Notes: a model not told the origin generated them from the sequence alone. DNA of 64,000 nucleotides from an uncultured Pantoea sp. (GCA_913775175.1 CAJYKU010000003.1:1-64000); one strand, 5' to 3'. Positions 43,233 to 56,886 are shown, counted from the first letter of the stretch. Translations and numbers: made by a program.

Positions 43233-44372
43233 TCATGCATCACGGGTTAAGCCTTTTTCTACAGCACGTACCAGGCGCAGTTTCTTCGCTGGCTGGATCG
43301 CTATCGCATCGGCCTCGCGTTTCTGCCGCTGCTGAGCAAGCGCCCAGTCAATATGCTCATCCAGTAGCGGGTGTTCGCCTTGCCGCTGCTGCAGTGCCGC
43401 GACAATCTCTGCTGACCAGGGCGCATTGCCCAGCGCGACAGCAATATTGCGCAGCCAGCGCAGATGACCAATACGGCGAATCGCCGATCCCTCGGTTACT
43501 CGCAGAAAGCGCGCTTCATCCCAGCCAAACAGGGTGACCAGCTCAGGTGCATGAAGCACCGCCCGGGGCGAGAAATCCTCTTCATCGGTTAGCTGGCTAT
43601 AGCGATTCCACGGACAAATCAGCTGGCAATCGTCGCAGCCATAGATACGATTACCTATCAGTGGGCGAAACGTCTCCGGGATTGCGCCTTCCAGTTCAAT
43701 CGTCAGGTAGGAGATACAGCGGCGGGCATCAACCACTCCGGCCTCTACAATCGCACCGGTGGGACAGATAGTCATACAGGCAACACAGCGGCCACACTGC
43801 TCCTCCTGCGGGGTATCAACCGGCAGCGGCAAATCAATCAGCAGTTCACCGAGAAAGAACCATGAACCTGCTTCGCGATTCAGGATCAGGGAGTGCTTGC
43901 CGGTCCAGCCCAGGCCCGCTTTAGCTGCCAGCTGACGCTCCATAATCGGTGCTGAGTCAACAAACGGGCGAAAATTATAGTCGCCACAATGCTGCTGGAT
44001 CATTTCTCCGAGCTTTTTCAGGCGATTGCGTAATACTTTGTGGTAGTCGCGACCCAGGGCATAGCGGCTGACATAGCCAAGCTGTGGGTTTTTCAGGGTA
44101 GAGGCGAAAGCCGCTTTTGCTGGCAGGTAGTTCATTCGTACGCTGATCACCCGTAATGTACCGGGCAGCAGTTCATGCGGACGAGCACGCATCATGCCGT
44201 GGCGCTCCATCCATGCCATCTCGCCATGATACTGCTTGTCGAGCCAGGCCTGTAACCTGGGCTCTTCAGCACTCAGGTCAGTATCGCAGATGCCCACCTG
44301 CTGAAAGCCGAGGTCGCGCCCCCACTGTTTAATCTGATGAGCAAGCTGTTGAAGATCGAGAGGGTATGACAT
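43233..44372 (-). CDS. queG: Epoxyqueuosine reductase
   Basis: 4Fe-4S motifs CGRCVACMTICPTGAI and CDDCQLICPWN; 379 aa. Confidence 0.96.
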   Translation of the reverse strand: MSYPLDLQQLAHQIKQWGRDLGFQQVGICDTDLSAEEPRLQAWLDKQYHGEMAWMERHGMMRARPHELLPGTLRVISVRMNYLPAKAAFASTLKNPQLGYVSRYALGRDYHKVLRNRLKKLGEMIQQHCGDYNFRPFVDSAPIMERQLAAKAGLGWTGKHSLILNREAGSWFFLGELLIDLPLPVDTPQEEQCGRCVACMTICPTGAIVEAGVVDARRCISYLTIELEGAIPETFRPLIGNRIYGCDDCQLICPWNRYSQLTDEEDFSPRAVLHAPELVTLFGWDEARFLRVTEGSAIRRIGHLRWLRNIAVALGNAPWSAEIVAALQQRQGEHPLLDEHIDWALAQQRQKREADAIAIQPAKKLRLVRAVEKGLTRDA

Positions 44373-45885
44373 GAGAAACCAGGCTGTGGATGCAAACGAA
44401 CAGAGTTTACCACACTCTGTCTGGCCTGCGCAGGCGATGGCGAAGCTGGAACAGGATGCGGCTGATTGTCTGGGACTGACGCTCTATGAGCTGATGCTGC
44501 GTGCCGGACAGGCGAGCTTTACGCTGGCTCGTGATCTCTGGCCCGCCGCCGCCCACTGGCTGATCCTCTGCGGCCACGGCAATAACGGTGGCGATGGCTA
44601 TGTTGTAGCCCGACTGGCGCAGGCTGCGGGTATTCAGGTAACGCTGCTGGCGTGCGAAAGCAGTAAACCGCTGCCGGAAGAGGCAAAACAGGCGCGCGAC
44701 GGCTGGCTGGCCGCTGGCGGAGAGATCCATGCTGCAGAGAGTGTATGGCCGCCACAGGTCGATCTGATTATTGATGCGCTGACAGGCACCGGACTCAACC
44801 ATGCTCCGAAAGCGCCTTACGCCACGCTGATCAAGGCGATCAACGCACATGCTGCGCCGGTGCTGGCTCTGGATATTCCCTCTGGTCTGGTTGCCGCCAC
44901 CGGCATCACGCCAGGCGAGGCAGTTGTCGCCGACCATACGTTATGCATGATCGCTTTGAAACCAGGCCTGCTCACAGGTAAAGCGCGCGATCATGTTGGC
45001 CGCCTGCACTGCGATACGCTGGGCCTTGATTCCTGGTTATCTGGTCAGCAGGCACCGGTAAAACGTTACGATGCGCGTGATCTTCTGCGCTGGCTTACAC
45101 CGCGTAAAGCGACGTCACATAAAGGCGATCATGGTCAGCTGCTGGTGATTGGTGGCGACAGCGGCACCGCAGGCGCTATTCGTATGACCGGTGAGGCAGC
45201 GCTGCGCAGCGGGGCCGGACTGGTGCGCATTCTGACACAGGAAGACAATATTGGTCCGATTATTACCGCCCGACCCGAGCTGATGGTTGATAGCGTAAAT
45301 GCAGATAAAGTGCAAAACGCGCTGGAGTGGGCAGACGTTATTGCGATTGGACCAGGTATGGGACAGCGCGACTGGGCGCAGCAGGCGCTGCAGCTGGTAG
45401 CAGCCAGTGAAAAGCCGATGCTTTGGGATGCAGATGCGCTTAACCTGCTGGCAATCAAGCCAGATAAGCGTCAGAATCGTATTATTACACCGCATCCCGG
45501 TGAGGCGGCCCGGCTTCTGGGCGTACCGACCTGCGAAATTGAAAGTGACCGCTTACATGCTGCCCGTACCCTGGCACAGCGCTATGGTGGTGTGGTTGTG
45601 CTGAAAGGTGCAGGCACAGTTATCGCCAGTGAAAATGGTGACGTAGCGATTGCAGATGTAGGTAATGCGGGTATGGCATCCGGTGGCATGGGTGATGCGC
45701 TTAGCGGTATCATTGCTGCGCTATCCGGCCAGCAGCTATCGCTGTTTGAGGCTGCCTGTGCTGGTTGTGTAGTACATGGTGCAACGGCAGATGCAGTTGC
45801 CCGGGAGCGCGGCACGCGCGGAATGTTAGCCACTGATTTGTTTGAGCGGCTGTGGCAGTTTGTTAATCCAGAGATGACGCAATAA
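44371..45885 (+). CDS. nnr: Bifunctional NAD(P)H-hydrate repair enzyme
   Basis: LCGHGNNGGDGYVVARLAQAAGI epimerase domain plus SHKGDHGQLLVIGGDSGTAGAIRMTGEAALRSGAGLVR dehydratase domain. Confidence 0.96.
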   Translation: MRNQAVDANEQSLPHSVWPAQAMAKLEQDAADCLGLTLYELMLRAGQASFTLARDLWPAAAHWLILCGHGNNGGDGYVVARLAQAAGIQVTLLACESSKPLPEEAKQARDGWLAAGGEIHAAESVWPPQVDLIIDALTGTGLNHAPKAPYATLIKAINAHAAPVLALDIPSGLVAATGITPGEAVVADHTLCMIALKPGLLTGKARDHVGRLHCDTLGLDSWLSGQQAPVKRYDARDLLRWLTPRKATSHKGDHGQLLVIGGDSGTAGAIRMTGEAALRSGAGLVRILTQEDNIGPIITARPELMVDSVNADKVQNALEWADVIAIGPGMGQRDWAQQALQLVAASEKPMLWDADALNLLAIKPDKRQNRIITPHPGEAARLLGVPTCEIESDRLHAARTLAQRYGGVVVLKGAGTVIASENGDVAIADVGNAGMASGGMGDALSGIIAALSGQQLSLFEAACAGCVVHGATADAVARERGTRGMLATDLFERLWQFVNPEMTQ

Positions 45886-45891
45886 TAAAGC

Positions 45892-46368
45892 ATGAAAACC
45901 TGTGTAATTCCTTTGTCTGATGAGACGGCAACCCTGGATCTGGGCGCGCAGCTGGCGCACGTATGCAGCGGTGCGGCTGTAATCTATCTTTATGGCGACC
46001 TTGGCGCGGGTAAGACTACGTTCAGCCGCGGTTTTCTGCAGGCGCTGGGGCATCAGGGCAATGTAAAGAGTCCGACGTATACCCTGGTTGAGCCTTATCA
46101 GATTGGTACGCGAACGCTCTACCATTTTGATCTCTATCGTCTGGCCGATCCGGAAGAGCTGGAGTTTATGGGGATCCGCGACTACTTCAGCGGCGATGCG
46201 CTCTGTCTGGTCGAGTGGCCACAGCAGGGTGCCGGATTCCTGCCTGATCCCGACCTGGCGCTGACGCTACGCTATGCAGGAAGCGCACGTGAAGCGGAAA
46301 TCAGAGCGGTTTCCGCTACAGGCGCTGCATTGCTCCAGCAGATGGGGCAGTCCGGAGCATCAGCATGA
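45892..46368 (+). CDS. tsaE: tRNA threonylcarbamoyladenosine biosynthesis ATPase
   Basis: [37 protein letters not shown]. Confidence 0.96.
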   Translation: MKTCVIPLSDETATLDLGAQLAHVCSGAAVIYLYGDLGAGKTTFSRGFLQALGHQGNVKSPTYTLVEPYQIGTRTLYHFDLYRLADPEELEFMGIRDYFSGDALCLVEWPQQGAGFLPDPDLALTLRYAGSAREAEIRAVSATGAALLQQMGQSGASA

Positions 46369-48023
46369 GGCCACGGTTAAAAAGCCTGATGCTGGCCGTG
46401 CTCTGTCTGTTCTCCGTTTCTGGTATGGCTGCGACGCTCTCCGATATTAAAGTGGAGAATGGTGCAAACCAGGCAACGGTGACGCTGAGTTTCAGCGGAC
46501 AGCCGGTATATGGTTTTTTCCCGCTGAATAACCCCAATCGGGTAGTGCTGGATATCCGGCAAAGCGGCACTATCAAAGGTCTGCCGCTGAGCTTTAGCGG
46601 TGAAAATATTGTGCAGCGCATCCGTAGCAGTCAGCCCAAAGATGCGCAGAGCATCCGGTTAGTGTTTGATTTAAACCAGGTGACCAAAACCCGCGCCAGT
46701 ACGCAGCGTGATGGCAACAACTATCGCGTGGTGTTTACGCTACGTGGCAATCGTACCGTTAATCGCAGCAGTGCTGCGGCGCCGATCACTGCCGCCCGTC
46801 AGAGCGCCGCCGCAGCCAGTGGCCAGGGAAATCCCTTCGATGGCAATCCGGTAACATCTGTGACCAATAGCAATACCACCGTGCGTCCGGGTGGTGCCGT
46901 GGTGCGTAATGATGCCGTGATCGTGGCGATCGACGCAGGGCATGGTGGTCAGGATCCGGGGGCGATGGGGCAGAACGGTCTGCGGGAAAAAAATGTCACA
47001 ATTGCCATTGCCCGTAAACTCAAGCAACTGCTGGAACAGGATCCCATGTTCAGGCCAGTACTGACGCGCAATGGCGACTACTTTATCTCGGTCATGGGTC
47101 GTTCTGAGGTTGCGCGTAAAGAGAATGCCAACCTGCTGGTTTCTATTCATGCTGATGCAGCGCCTAATCACTCAGCTACCGGTGCATCGGTCTGGGTACT
47201 CTCTAACCGGCGCGCCAACAACGAAATGGCTAACTGGCTGGAGCAGAAAGAGAAACAGTCTGAACTGCTGGGTGGCGCAGGCGATCTGCTGGCTAACAGT
47301 CAGGCCGATCCCTATCTGAGCCAGGCAGTACTGGATCTGCAGTTCGGACACTCACAGCGCGTGGGTTATGATGTTGCGACCAAAGTGCTGCAGCAGCTGC
47401 GTGGGATCACGCCGCTGCATAAACGGTTACCGGAACACGCAAGCCTTGGTGTATTGCGTTCACCCGATATCCCTTCTTTACTCGTTGAAACCGGCTTTAT
47501 CAGTAATGCCGGGGAGGAGCGGCTGCTTGGCAGCAGTGCACATCAGGAGAAAATTGCCCAGGCGATACATAAAGGCCTGCGCAGTTATTTCCTGGCACAT
47601 CCGTTACAGTCTGTCCCAAAGCAGGAAAACCGGCCGCTGGATAGCACACCAGCGGTCAGCGTCGCCAGCCATCCGGCCAGCGGCACGGTGCAGTATATTG
47701 GTGCAACACAGCGCCACACGGTAACACGTGGCGAAACGCTGTCAGGTATTGCCGCAAAATATGGTGTCAGCATGGCGACACTGCGCGATTTAAACAATCT
47801 GAAACGCGATGTGGTCTGGATTGGACAGCGTCTGAAAGTGCCTGCTAACGCTGGCGTCACAAAAACAGCTGCACGTCCGGTACGACACAAAGTGGTGCGC
47901 GGCGACTCTCTGACGGCGATTGCAGTTCGTTATGGCGTCAGTCCCGATGCGATTATGCAGGCAAATAATATGAAGTCGAGCAATGTGATGCTGGGACAAC
48001 ATTTAAAAATTCCTCAATCCTGA
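46365..48023 (+). CDS. amiB: N-acetylmuramoyl-L-alanine amidase AmiB with two C-terminal LysM repeats
   Basis: Amidase_3 motifs [37 protein letters not shown]; two LysM segments at the C-terminus. Confidence 0.95.
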   Translation: MRPRLKSLMLAVLCLFSVSGMAATLSDIKVENGANQATVTLSFSGQPVYGFFPLNNPNRVVLDIRQSGTIKGLPLSFSGENIVQRIRSSQPKDAQSIRLVFDLNQVTKTRASTQRDGNNYRVVFTLRGNRTVNRSSAAAPITAARQSAAAASGQGNPFDGNPVTSVTNSNTTVRPGGAVVRNDAVIVAIDAGHGGQDPGAMGQNGLREKNVTIAIARKLKQLLEQDPMFRPVLTRNGDYFISVMGRSEVARKENANLLVSIHADAAPNHSATGASVWVLSNRRANNEMANWLEQKEKQSELLGGAGDLLANSQADPYLSQAVLDLQFGHSQRVGYDVATKVLQQLRGITPLHKRLPEHASLGVLRSPDIPSLLVETGFISNAGEERLLGSSAHQEKIAQAIHKGLRSYFLAHPLQSVPKQENRPLDSTPAVSVASHPASGTVQYIGATQRHTVTRGETLSGIAAKYGVSMATLRDLNNLKRDVVWIGQRLKVPANAGVTKTAARPVRHKVVRGDSLTAIAVRYGVSPDAIMQANNMKSSNVMLGQHLKIPQS

Positions 48024-48065
48024 GTGCTGGCCCGCCCGGGCCAGCCAGCAACAAGGATCACCATC

Positions 48066-49949
48066 ATGCCTATACAGATTTTGCCGCCTCAGCTGGCGAA
48101 CCAGATTGCCGCCGGCGAAGTGGTTGAGCGGCCGGCGTCGGTTGTAAAAGAGCTGGTGGAGAACAGCCTGGATGCGGGAGCAACCCGGATTGATGTCGAG
48201 ATTGAGAAGGGCGGTGCCCGACTTATCCGTATCCGTGACAACGGATGTGGTATACCCCGGGCAGAACTATCAATGGCCCTGGCACGTCATGCCACCAGCA
48301 AAATCGCCTCACTGGACGATCTTGAAGCGATTGCCAGCCTGGGTTTTCGTGGTGAAGCGCTGGCCAGTATCAGCTCCGTCTCCCGACTGACGTTAACCTC
48401 ACGCACCGCTGACCAGCAGGAAGCCTGGCAAGCCTACGCGGAAGGACGGGATATGGAGGTCACCGTTAAACCGGCTGCTCATCCGGTAGGAACCTCGCTG
48501 GAGGTGCTGGATCTTTTTTATAACACGCCAGCTCGCCGCAAATTTATGCGCACTGAAAAAACTGAATTTACGCATATCGATGAGGTGATCCGCCGTATTG
48601 CGCTGGCGCGTTTTGATGTTGCTATTTCGCTGACGCATAACGGCAAGCTGGTGCGTCAGTATCGTGGTGTCACGCAGGAGGCACAGCGGGAGCGGCGACT
48701 GGGCGCGATCTGCGGTACCGCTTTTATGCAGCATGCACTGCGTATTGAGTGGCAGCATGACGACCTCTCGCTGCATGGCTGGGTGGCCGATCCTGCGGGT
48801 ACGCGCCAGGTTACCGATTTGCAATATTGTTATGTTAATGGTCGTATGATGCGTGACAAGCTGATCAATCACGCTATCCGTCAGGCGTATCAGGCGCAGC
48901 CCGGCGACGATTTGCAGCCTGCCTATGTTCTTTATCTGGATATCGATCCGCACCAGGTGGATGTCAACGTTCATCCGGCTAAACATGAAGTGCGTTTTCA
49001 TCAGTCTCGACTGGTACATGACTTTATCTGGCAGGGTGTAATGAGCGTTCTGCAGGCCAGCCGTCAGGCAGAGTTGCCGGGCACAGCCGTTGCTGAAGAG
49101 CCTGCCGCGCAGTGGCAGCCTGAGAATCGTCAGGCTGCGGGCAGTAACCATTTTGCTCAGCCCGCCGCCGCGCCGCGTAGTCGCGACGCGTCATCAGATC
49201 GCAGTCGTAGTGAGCATACCGGTGGTGGCGGTGGTGGCGCGGGCTGGCAGCATAAAGAACCAGCATATCGCCCACGCGAGGGCGCGGCTTATCAGCAGCT
49301 GATAAAAACGGCGGCAGAGACGCCACCAGTGTCAGCGCCCGCGCGTAAACTGGCACATCAGGTAGCGCCACAAACTGTTCCGCTGCCAGCGCATACCCAG
49401 AGTTTCGGGCGTGTACTCAGCGTGCTACGCGAGCGCTATGCGCTGCTGGAGCGCGGCACAGAGTTACAGCTGCTATCGCTTGCAGTGGCGTCACGCTGGC
49501 TGAAGCAGGCGCAGCTACAACCAGGTGACGATGGACTCAAACCACAACCACTGCTTATTCCCGTGCGACTAAAAATTGCAGAAGATGAGCAGGGCGTGGT
49601 TGAGACACGGGCGGCGCTGTTAAAAGAGATGGGCATTGAATTACAACGTGAAGGGCAGCATGTCACGTTACGCGCAGTGCCTTTACCGTTAAGAACACAA
49701 AATTTACAAATCTTGATTCCAGACCTGTTAGGCTATCTTGCCCGGCAGCAAGAGGTTTCTGCATCTGCGCTGGCTCAGTGGCTGGCACGTCGTGAAGATG
49801 CAGAAGAGCCACACTGGAATCACTCGCAGGCGATTGCACTGCTGGCTGAGCTGGAACGGCTCTGCCCGCAACTGCTTAAATCGCCGCCTTCAGGTCTGTT
49901 ACAGACCATAGAGATTGAGAGCGCGATTAACGCGTTGAAGCATGAGTGA
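48066..49949 (+). CDS. mutL: DNA mismatch repair protein MutL
   Basis: [50 protein letters not shown]; start trimmed from the ORF-track 48024. Confidence 0.98.
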   Translation: MPIQILPPQLANQIAAGEVVERPASVVKELVENSLDAGATRIDVEIEKGGARLIRIRDNGCGIPRAELSMALARHATSKIASLDDLEAIASLGFRGEALASISSVSRLTLTSRTADQQEAWQAYAEGRDMEVTVKPAAHPVGTSLEVLDLFYNTPARRKFMRTEKTEFTHIDEVIRRIALARFDVAISLTHNGKLVRQYRGVTQEAQRERRLGAICGTAFMQHALRIEWQHDDLSLHGWVADPAGTRQVTDLQYCYVNGRMMRDKLINHAIRQAYQAQPGDDLQPAYVLYLDIDPHQVDVNVHPAKHEVRFHQSRLVHDFIWQGVMSVLQASRQAELPGTAVAEEPAAQWQPENRQAAGSNHFAQPAAAPRSRDASSDRSRSEHTGGGGGGAGWQHKEPAYRPREGAAYQQLIKTAAETPPVSAPARKLAHQVAPQTVPLPAHTQSFGRVLSVLRERYALLERGTELQLLSLAVASRWLKQAQLQPGDDGLKPQPLLIPVRLKIAEDEQGVVETRAALLKEMGIELQREGQHVTLRAVPLPLRTQNLQILIPDLLGYLARQQEVSASALAQWLARREDAEEPHWNHSQAIALLAELERLCPQLLKSPPSGLLQTIEIESAINALKHE

Positions 49950-50892
49950 AATAAACCAGGCTGGCCAGCCAAAGGCTATTTTTTTGATGGGGCCAACTGC
50001 CTCCGGTAAAACGGCACTGGCGATTGCATTGCGTCAGCAGCTGCCGGTAGAGCTGATTAGCGTTGATTCCGCCCTGATTTATCGCGGGATGGATATCGGT
50101 ACAGCGAAACCGTCAGCCAGAGAGCAGCAGCTGGCACCTCATCGCCTGCTGGACATTCGCGACCCGGCGGAGGCTTACTCCGCCGCTGAGTTTCGTCGCG
50201 ATGCACTGGCTGAAATGGCGGAGATTACCCAGGAAGGTAAAATTCCGCTGCTTGTTGGCGGAACCATGCTCTATTTTAAAGCGTTACTTGAAGGATTGTC
50301 GCCGCTGCCCCCGGCCGATCCGGCAATACGCCAGCAAATAGAGCAAACGGCGGCCGAGAAAGGGTGGGAAGCCCTGCACCGCCAGCTTTGTGACATTGAT
50401 CCGATTGCTGGCGCTCGTATTCATCCGAATGATCCGCAGAGACTTTCGCGAGCACTGGAAGTTTTTTTTATTTCGGGTAAAACTTTAACGGAACTGACAA
50501 AAACGTCCGGTGAAGCGCTACCCTACGATGTGCATCAGTTTGCGATCGCTCCGGCAGACCGCGAACTGCTGCACCAGCGCATTGCAATGCGCTACGACCA
50601 GATGCTGGCGTCAGGATTTGAAGCGGAGGCTCGTGCCCTTTTTGCGCGAGGTGATTTGCATACGGATATGCCTTCCATTCGTTGTGTGGGTTATCGCCAG
50701 ATGTGGTCATATTTATCGGGTGAAATCAGTTACGACGACATGGTTTATCGGGGAATTTGCGCTACCCGACAGTTGGCCAAGCGCCAGATGACCTGGTTAC
50801 GCGGCTGGAATGACGTGCACTGGTTAGACAGTGATGCGCCTGAAACAGCACGCGATAAGGTACTTCAGGTAGTTAGTGCTAAGCAGGGCTGA
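49942..50892 (+). CDS. miaA: tRNA dimethylallyltransferase
   Basis: [44 protein letters not shown]. Confidence 0.97.
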   Translation: MSEINQAGQPKAIFLMGPTASGKTALAIALRQQLPVELISVDSALIYRGMDIGTAKPSAREQQLAPHRLLDIRDPAEAYSAAEFRRDALAEMAEITQEGKIPLLVGGTMLYFKALLEGLSPLPPADPAIRQQIEQTAAEKGWEALHRQLCDIDPIAGARIHPNDPQRLSRALEVFFISGKTLTELTKTSGEALPYDVHQFAIAPADRELLHQRIAMRYDQMLASGFEAEARALFARGDLHTDMPSIRCVGYRQMWSYLSGEISYDDMVYRGICATRQLAKRQMTWLRGWNDVHWLDSDAPETARDKVLQVVSAKQG

Positions 50893-50980
50893 TTGTGTAC
50901 AATTGATGGGTTATCGTGCGCAAATTTTTAGGCAGTTTTTCTGAACCGTGGTTCATAAGCAACAAACAACAAGCATATAA

Positions 50981-51307
<327 letters not shown>

Positions 51308-51388
51308 TTTTGCGCAGCCGTAAAGCCAGGGCTGGAGAGCTGTTGTGTTTTCCTGTCCTGGTTATTTTTATTTAAGCGAGGTTATAGC

Positions 51389-52669
51389 TTGTTTGACCGT
51401 TATGATGCCGGTGAGCAGGCCGTACTGGTACACATCTGGTTCTCCCAAGACAAAGAGCTGGAAGATTTACAGGAGTTTGAAACTCTGGTTTCTTCCGCGG
51501 GCGTTGATGCACTGCAGGTAATTACCGGCAGTCGTAAAGCGCCACACCCAAAATATTTTGTCGGTGAAGGAAAGGCAGTTGAAATTGCCGATGCGGTAAA
51601 AGCGAGTGGAGCATCGGTCGTTTTATTCGATCATGCTTTATCTCCTGCTCAGGAACGTAATCTCGAGCGTCTGTGCGAATGTCGTGTTATCGACCGCACC
51701 GGCTTAATTCTCGATATCTTTGCGCAGCGCGCCCGTACCCATGAGGGGAAATTACAGGTCGAGCTTGCGCAGCTGCGTCATCTGGCTACGCGACTGGTGC
51801 GTGGCTGGACACACCTTGAACGTCAGAAAGGCGGTATCGGCCTGCGTGGCCCCGGCGAAACCCAGCTGGAAACCGACCGACGCCTGTTGCGTGGCCGTAT
51901 CAGCCAGATTTTGTCACGCCTTGAGCGTGTAGAGAAACAGCGCGAGCAGGGGCGTCAGGCACGTGCCAAAGCTGATGTGCCAACGGTTTCGCTGGTGGGC
52001 TATACCAACGCCGGAAAATCTACGCTGTTCAACGCCATTACTTCCGCCAATGTTTACGCAGCGGATCAGCTGTTTGCCACCCTCGATCCCACACTGCGCC
52101 GTCTTAACGTTGCTGATGTAGGCGAAGTGGTGCTGGCGGATACGGTCGGCTTTATTCGTCATCTTCCGCACGATCTGGTGGCTGCATTTAAGGCTACGCT
52201 GCAGGAGACCCGTCAGGCGACTCTGCTGCTGCATGTGATTGATGCGGCTGACCTGCGGCTAAACGACAATATCGACGCGGTAAATGAAGTACTGGCAGAG
52301 ATAGAAGCGGATGAGATCCCTTCACTGCTGGTAATGAACAAAATTGATATGCTGGACGGGTTTGAGCCGCGTATCGATCGTGATGAAGAGCAGCGGCCTG
52401 TCCGGGTCTGGCTCTCCGCACAGAATGGTGTGGGGCTGGAGCTATTGTGGCAGGCGCTCTCTGAACGACTGGCGGGCGAAATCGCACAGCACCAACTGCG
52501 CCTGCCGCCAGAAGCAGGACGCCTGCGCAGCCGCTTTTATCAGCTGCAGGCGATAGAAAAAGAGTGGAATGAAGAAGATGGCAGTACAGGTTTACAGATA
52601 CGGATGCCGATTGTGGAGTGGCATCGGTTATGTAAACAGGAGCCGTTGCTAACCAGTTATATTGTTTGA
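51389..52669 (+). CDS. hflX: Ribosome-rescue GTPase HflX
   Basis: TTG start; [42 protein letters not shown]. Confidence 0.96.
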   Translation: MFDRYDAGEQAVLVHIWFSQDKELEDLQEFETLVSSAGVDALQVITGSRKAPHPKYFVGEGKAVEIADAVKASGASVVLFDHALSPAQERNLERLCECRVIDRTGLILDIFAQRARTHEGKLQVELAQLRHLATRLVRGWTHLERQKGGIGLRGPGETQLETDRRLLRGRISQILSRLERVEKQREQGRQARAKADVPTVSLVGYTNAGKSTLFNAITSANVYAADQLFATLDPTLRRLNVADVGEVVLADTVGFIRHLPHDLVAAFKATLQETRQATLLLHVIDAADLRLNDNIDAVNEVLAEIEADEIPSLLVMNKIDMLDGFEPRIDRDEEQRPVRVWLSAQNGVGLELLWQALSERLAGEIAQHQLRLPPEAGRLRSRFYQLQAIEKEWNEEDGSTGLQIRMPIVEWHRLCKQEPLLTSYIV

Positions 52670-52898
52670 TATTGCCCAAACGCCTTTACCCGACCTGGTG
52701 AACATTGTTGTGATAATTGCTGTAAGCCGCAAATAAGCAGGTTTTACCCGACTATTTCGGATTTCAGCAAGGTGGTAACTGAGTGAACTGCCGGGCGCTT
52801 GCGTCAGTAAGCGTCCGGCGTGAACAACACGCACCAGCGCAGCTGCAATTCGGCAGAGCAAGGGTAAAACACGTAAATACAATAAATGGAGTAGAAAC

Positions 52899-54134
52899 AT
52901 GGCGTGGAATCAGCCCGGAAATAACGGACAGGACCGCGACCCGTGGGGAAGCAGCAATAATCAAGGCGGCAACTCTGGGGGAAATAAAGGAGGACGCGAG
53001 CAGGGGCCTCCCGATCTGGATGATATCTTCCGTAAGCTGAGTAAAAAACTCGGCGGACTGGGCGGTGGCAAACAGAATGATAACGGTCAGCGCAGCGGCG
53101 GTAGCGGCGGCAAACTGGTTGGCATTGTAGCTGCAGCCGCAGTGATCTTCTGGGCGGCAAGCGGATTCTATACCATTAAAGAAGCGGAGCGTGGTGTTGT
53201 GACCCGCTTTGGCAAATTCAGTCACCTGGTTGAACCGGGTCTTAACTGGAAACCGACCTTTATTGATAGCGTACGTGCGGTAAACGTTGAAGCCGTGCGT
53301 GAGCTGGCAGCATCGGGTGTGATGCTGACATCAGATGAAAACGTTGTTCGCGTAGAGATGAACGTTCAGTATCGCGTTACCGATCCGGAGCGCTATCTGT
53401 ACGCTGTAACCAGCGCGGATGACAGCCTGCGTCAGGCTACCGACAGTGCACTGCGTGGCGTTATTGGTCGTTCTACTATGGATCGCATCCTCACTGAGGG
53501 GCGTACCGTGGTGCGTAGCGATACCCAGCGTGAGATTGACGAAACCATCCGACCCTACAACATGGGTATCACACTGCTTGACGTCAACTTCCAGGCGGCA
53601 CGTCCACCGGAAGAGGTAAAAGCAGCATTTGATGATGCCATTGCCGCTCGTGAAAACCGCGAACAGTATGTGCGCGAGGCTGAAGCCTATGCCAATGAAG
53701 TACAGCCGCGTGCCAACGGTCAGGCGCAGCGTATTCTGGAAGAGGCTCGCGCATATAAAGAGCGTACCGTGCTGGAAGCGCAGGGTGAGGTTGCACGTTT
53801 TGCCCGCCTGCTGCCGGAATACAAAGCCGCTCCGCAAATCACCAAAGAGCGTCTCTATATCGAAACCATGGAGCGTGTGCTCAGCCATACCCGCAAAGTG
53901 CTGGTTAACGACCGTAGCAACAGTCTGATGGTGCTGCCACTGGATCAGCTGCTGCGTAACGGTCAGTCAGGCGGCAAAGATGGTCAGAACAGTACTAACC
54001 TGATGAAGTTACCGTCGTCGCCAGGCAGCAGTGCCGACCGTAACAGCAACTCATCTTATAGTCCGGATAGCATCATGGACCAGCGTCGCGCAAATGCGCT
54101 GCGCAACGATACCCAGCGTGAAGGGAGGGATTAA
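52899..54134 (+). CDS. hflK: FtsH protease modulator HflK
   Basis: MAWNQPGNNGQDRDPWGSS; SPFH-domain protein; precedes hflC. Confidence 0.97.
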   Translation: MAWNQPGNNGQDRDPWGSSNNQGGNSGGNKGGREQGPPDLDDIFRKLSKKLGGLGGGKQNDNGQRSGGSGGKLVGIVAAAAVIFWAASGFYTIKEAERGVVTRFGKFSHLVEPGLNWKPTFIDSVRAVNVEAVRELAASGVMLTSDENVVRVEMNVQYRVTDPERYLYAVTSADDSLRQATDSALRGVIGRSTMDRILTEGRTVVRSDTQREIDETIRPYNMGITLLDVNFQAARPPEEVKAAFDDAIAARENREQYVREAEAYANEVQPRANGQAQRILEEARAYKERTVLEAQGEVARFARLLPEYKAAPQITKERLYIETMERVLSHTRKVLVNDRSNSLMVLPLDQLLRNGQSGGKDGQNSTNLMKLPSSPGSSADRNSNSSYSPDSIMDQRRANALRNDTQREGRD

Positions 54135-54137
54135 CCG

Positions 54138-55142
54138 ATGCGTAAGCCAATCATCGCCGTAATTATTGTAGTGCTGGTGGTGCTGTACGCGTCACTGTTT
54201 GTTGTGCAGGAAGGCCAGCGCGGTATTGTGCTGCGTTTTGGTAAGGTTCTGCGTGACGACGAGAATAAACCTCAGGTCTATTCGCCGGGACTGCACTTTA
54301 AAATCCCGTTTATTGAAACAGTAAAATCGCTGGATGCCCGTATTCAGACCATGGATAACCAGGCAGATCGCTTTGTCACCAAAGAGAAAAAAGATCTGAT
54401 TGTTGATTCCTATATCAAGTGGCGTATCAGCGATTTCAGCCGCTACTATCTTGCTACCGGCGGCGGCGATATCTCTCAGGCTGAAGTATTGCTGAAGCGT
54501 AAATTCAGTGACCGTCTGCGTTCTGAGATGGGTCGTCTGGATGTTAAAGATATTGTCACTGATTCACGCGGTCGTCTGACAACTGATGTACGTGATGCCC
54601 TTAACACCGGCAGTGCAGGCAGCGATGATGAAGTACAGACGCCAGCAGCGGATGATGCGATTGCCAGCGCAGCTGCCCGGGTTGAGCGCGAAACCAACAG
54701 CAATGAGCCCGCTCCGAATCCTAACAGTATGGCAGCGCTGGGTATTCAGGTAGTTGATGTGCGTATCAAGCAGATCAATCTGCCAACTGAAGTCTCAGAT
54801 GCCATCTATAACCGTATGCGCGCTGAGCGTGAAGCGGTGGCGCGTAGTCAGCGTTCACAGGGTCAGGAAGAGGCAGAAAAACTGCGTGCTCAGGCTGATT
54901 ATCAGGTCACCCGTACTCTGGCTGAGGCGCAACGTCAGGCACTGATCTCGCGTGGTGAAGGTGATGGCGAAGCTGCAAAACTCTTTGCTGATGCATTTAG
55001 TCAGGATCCTGATTTCTACGCCTTTATTCGCAGCCTGCGGGCCTACGAAAACAGCTTTGCTGATAATCAGGATGTGATGGTGCTGAGTCCGGATAGTGAT
55101 TTCTTCCGCTACATGAAAGCGCCAACTAACGTTTCACGTTAA
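54138..55142 (+). CDS. hflC: FtsH protease modulator HflC
   Basis: MRKPIIAVIIVVLVVLYASLFVVQEGQRGIVLRFGKVLRD. Confidence 0.97.
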   Translation: MRKPIIAVIIVVLVVLYASLFVVQEGQRGIVLRFGKVLRDDENKPQVYSPGLHFKIPFIETVKSLDARIQTMDNQADRFVTKEKKDLIVDSYIKWRISDFSRYYLATGGGDISQAEVLLKRKFSDRLRSEMGRLDVKDIVTDSRGRLTTDVRDALNTGSAGSDDEVQTPAADDAIASAAARVERETNSNEPAPNPNSMAALGIQVVDVRIKQINLPTEVSDAIYNRMRAEREAVARSQRSQGQEEAEKLRAQADYQVTRTLAEAQRQALISRGEGDGEAAKLFADAFSQDPDFYAFIRSLRAYENSFADNQDVMVLSPDSDFFRYMKAPTNVSR

Positions 55143-55159
55143 GATTTGCTATAAAGCCG

Positions 55160-55189
55160 GGGCCGACACGATTGTCGGCCCTTTTTTTT
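55160..55189 (+). terminator. Rho-independent terminator after hflC
   Basis: GGGCCGACA-CGAT-TGTCGGCCCTTTTTTTT. Confidence 0.92.
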
Positions 55190-55199
55190 GGAACAATAT

Positions 55200-55400
55200 A
55201 TGAATTCAACTATCTGGCTGGCGCTTGCTCTGGTACTGGTGCTGGAAGGGCTGGGTCCGATGCTGATGCCGCGCATCTGGCGTCGCATGATCCTCTCATT
55301 AACACAGCTGCCCGATCGCCTGCTACATCGTTTTGGCGGCGGTCTGGTGGTAGCTGGCGTAGTGATCTACTGTATGCTTAGTCGCTCAGGGGCGGCCTGA
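55200..55400 (+). CDS. yjeT: DUF2065 small inner membrane protein YjeT
   Basis: MNSTIWLALALVLVLEGLGPMLMPRIWRRMI; between hflC and purA. Confidence 0.9.
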   Translation: MNSTIWLALALVLVLEGLGPMLMPRIWRRMILSLTQLPDRLLHRFGGGLVVAGVVIYCMLSRSGAA

Positions 55401-55474
55401 AGCGCCTGACTTGTGCCTCACAGGTGGTGGTTACCCAATATCTTGTGAGGTGAGTAAAACAGAAGCAAAAAACA

Positions 55475-55490
55475 GCGCAATCGTGTGCTA
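55475..55490. promoter_or_regulatory. Candidate PurR box upstream of purA
   Basis: GCGCAATCGTGTGCTA resembles ACGCAAACGTTTGCGT. Confidence 0.45.
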
Positions 55491-55552
55491 AAAGTGCTGA
55501 AACTGTAAAAAACCGATGGTAGAATCCATTTTTAAGCAATCGGTGATTTTAG

Positions 55553-56854
<1,302 letters not shown>

Positions 56855-56860
56855 TCCTTC

Positions 56861-56886
56861 CAGGCCGGAGACTCTCCGGCCTTATC
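56861..56886 (+). terminator. Rho-independent terminator after purA
   Basis: AGGCCGGAG-ACT-CTCCGGCCTTATCT. Confidence 0.75.

Noticed and set aside
48399-49151. 250-aa minus-strand ORF antisense to mutL
   Set aside because: Shadow of mutL; composition typical of reverse-complement frames.
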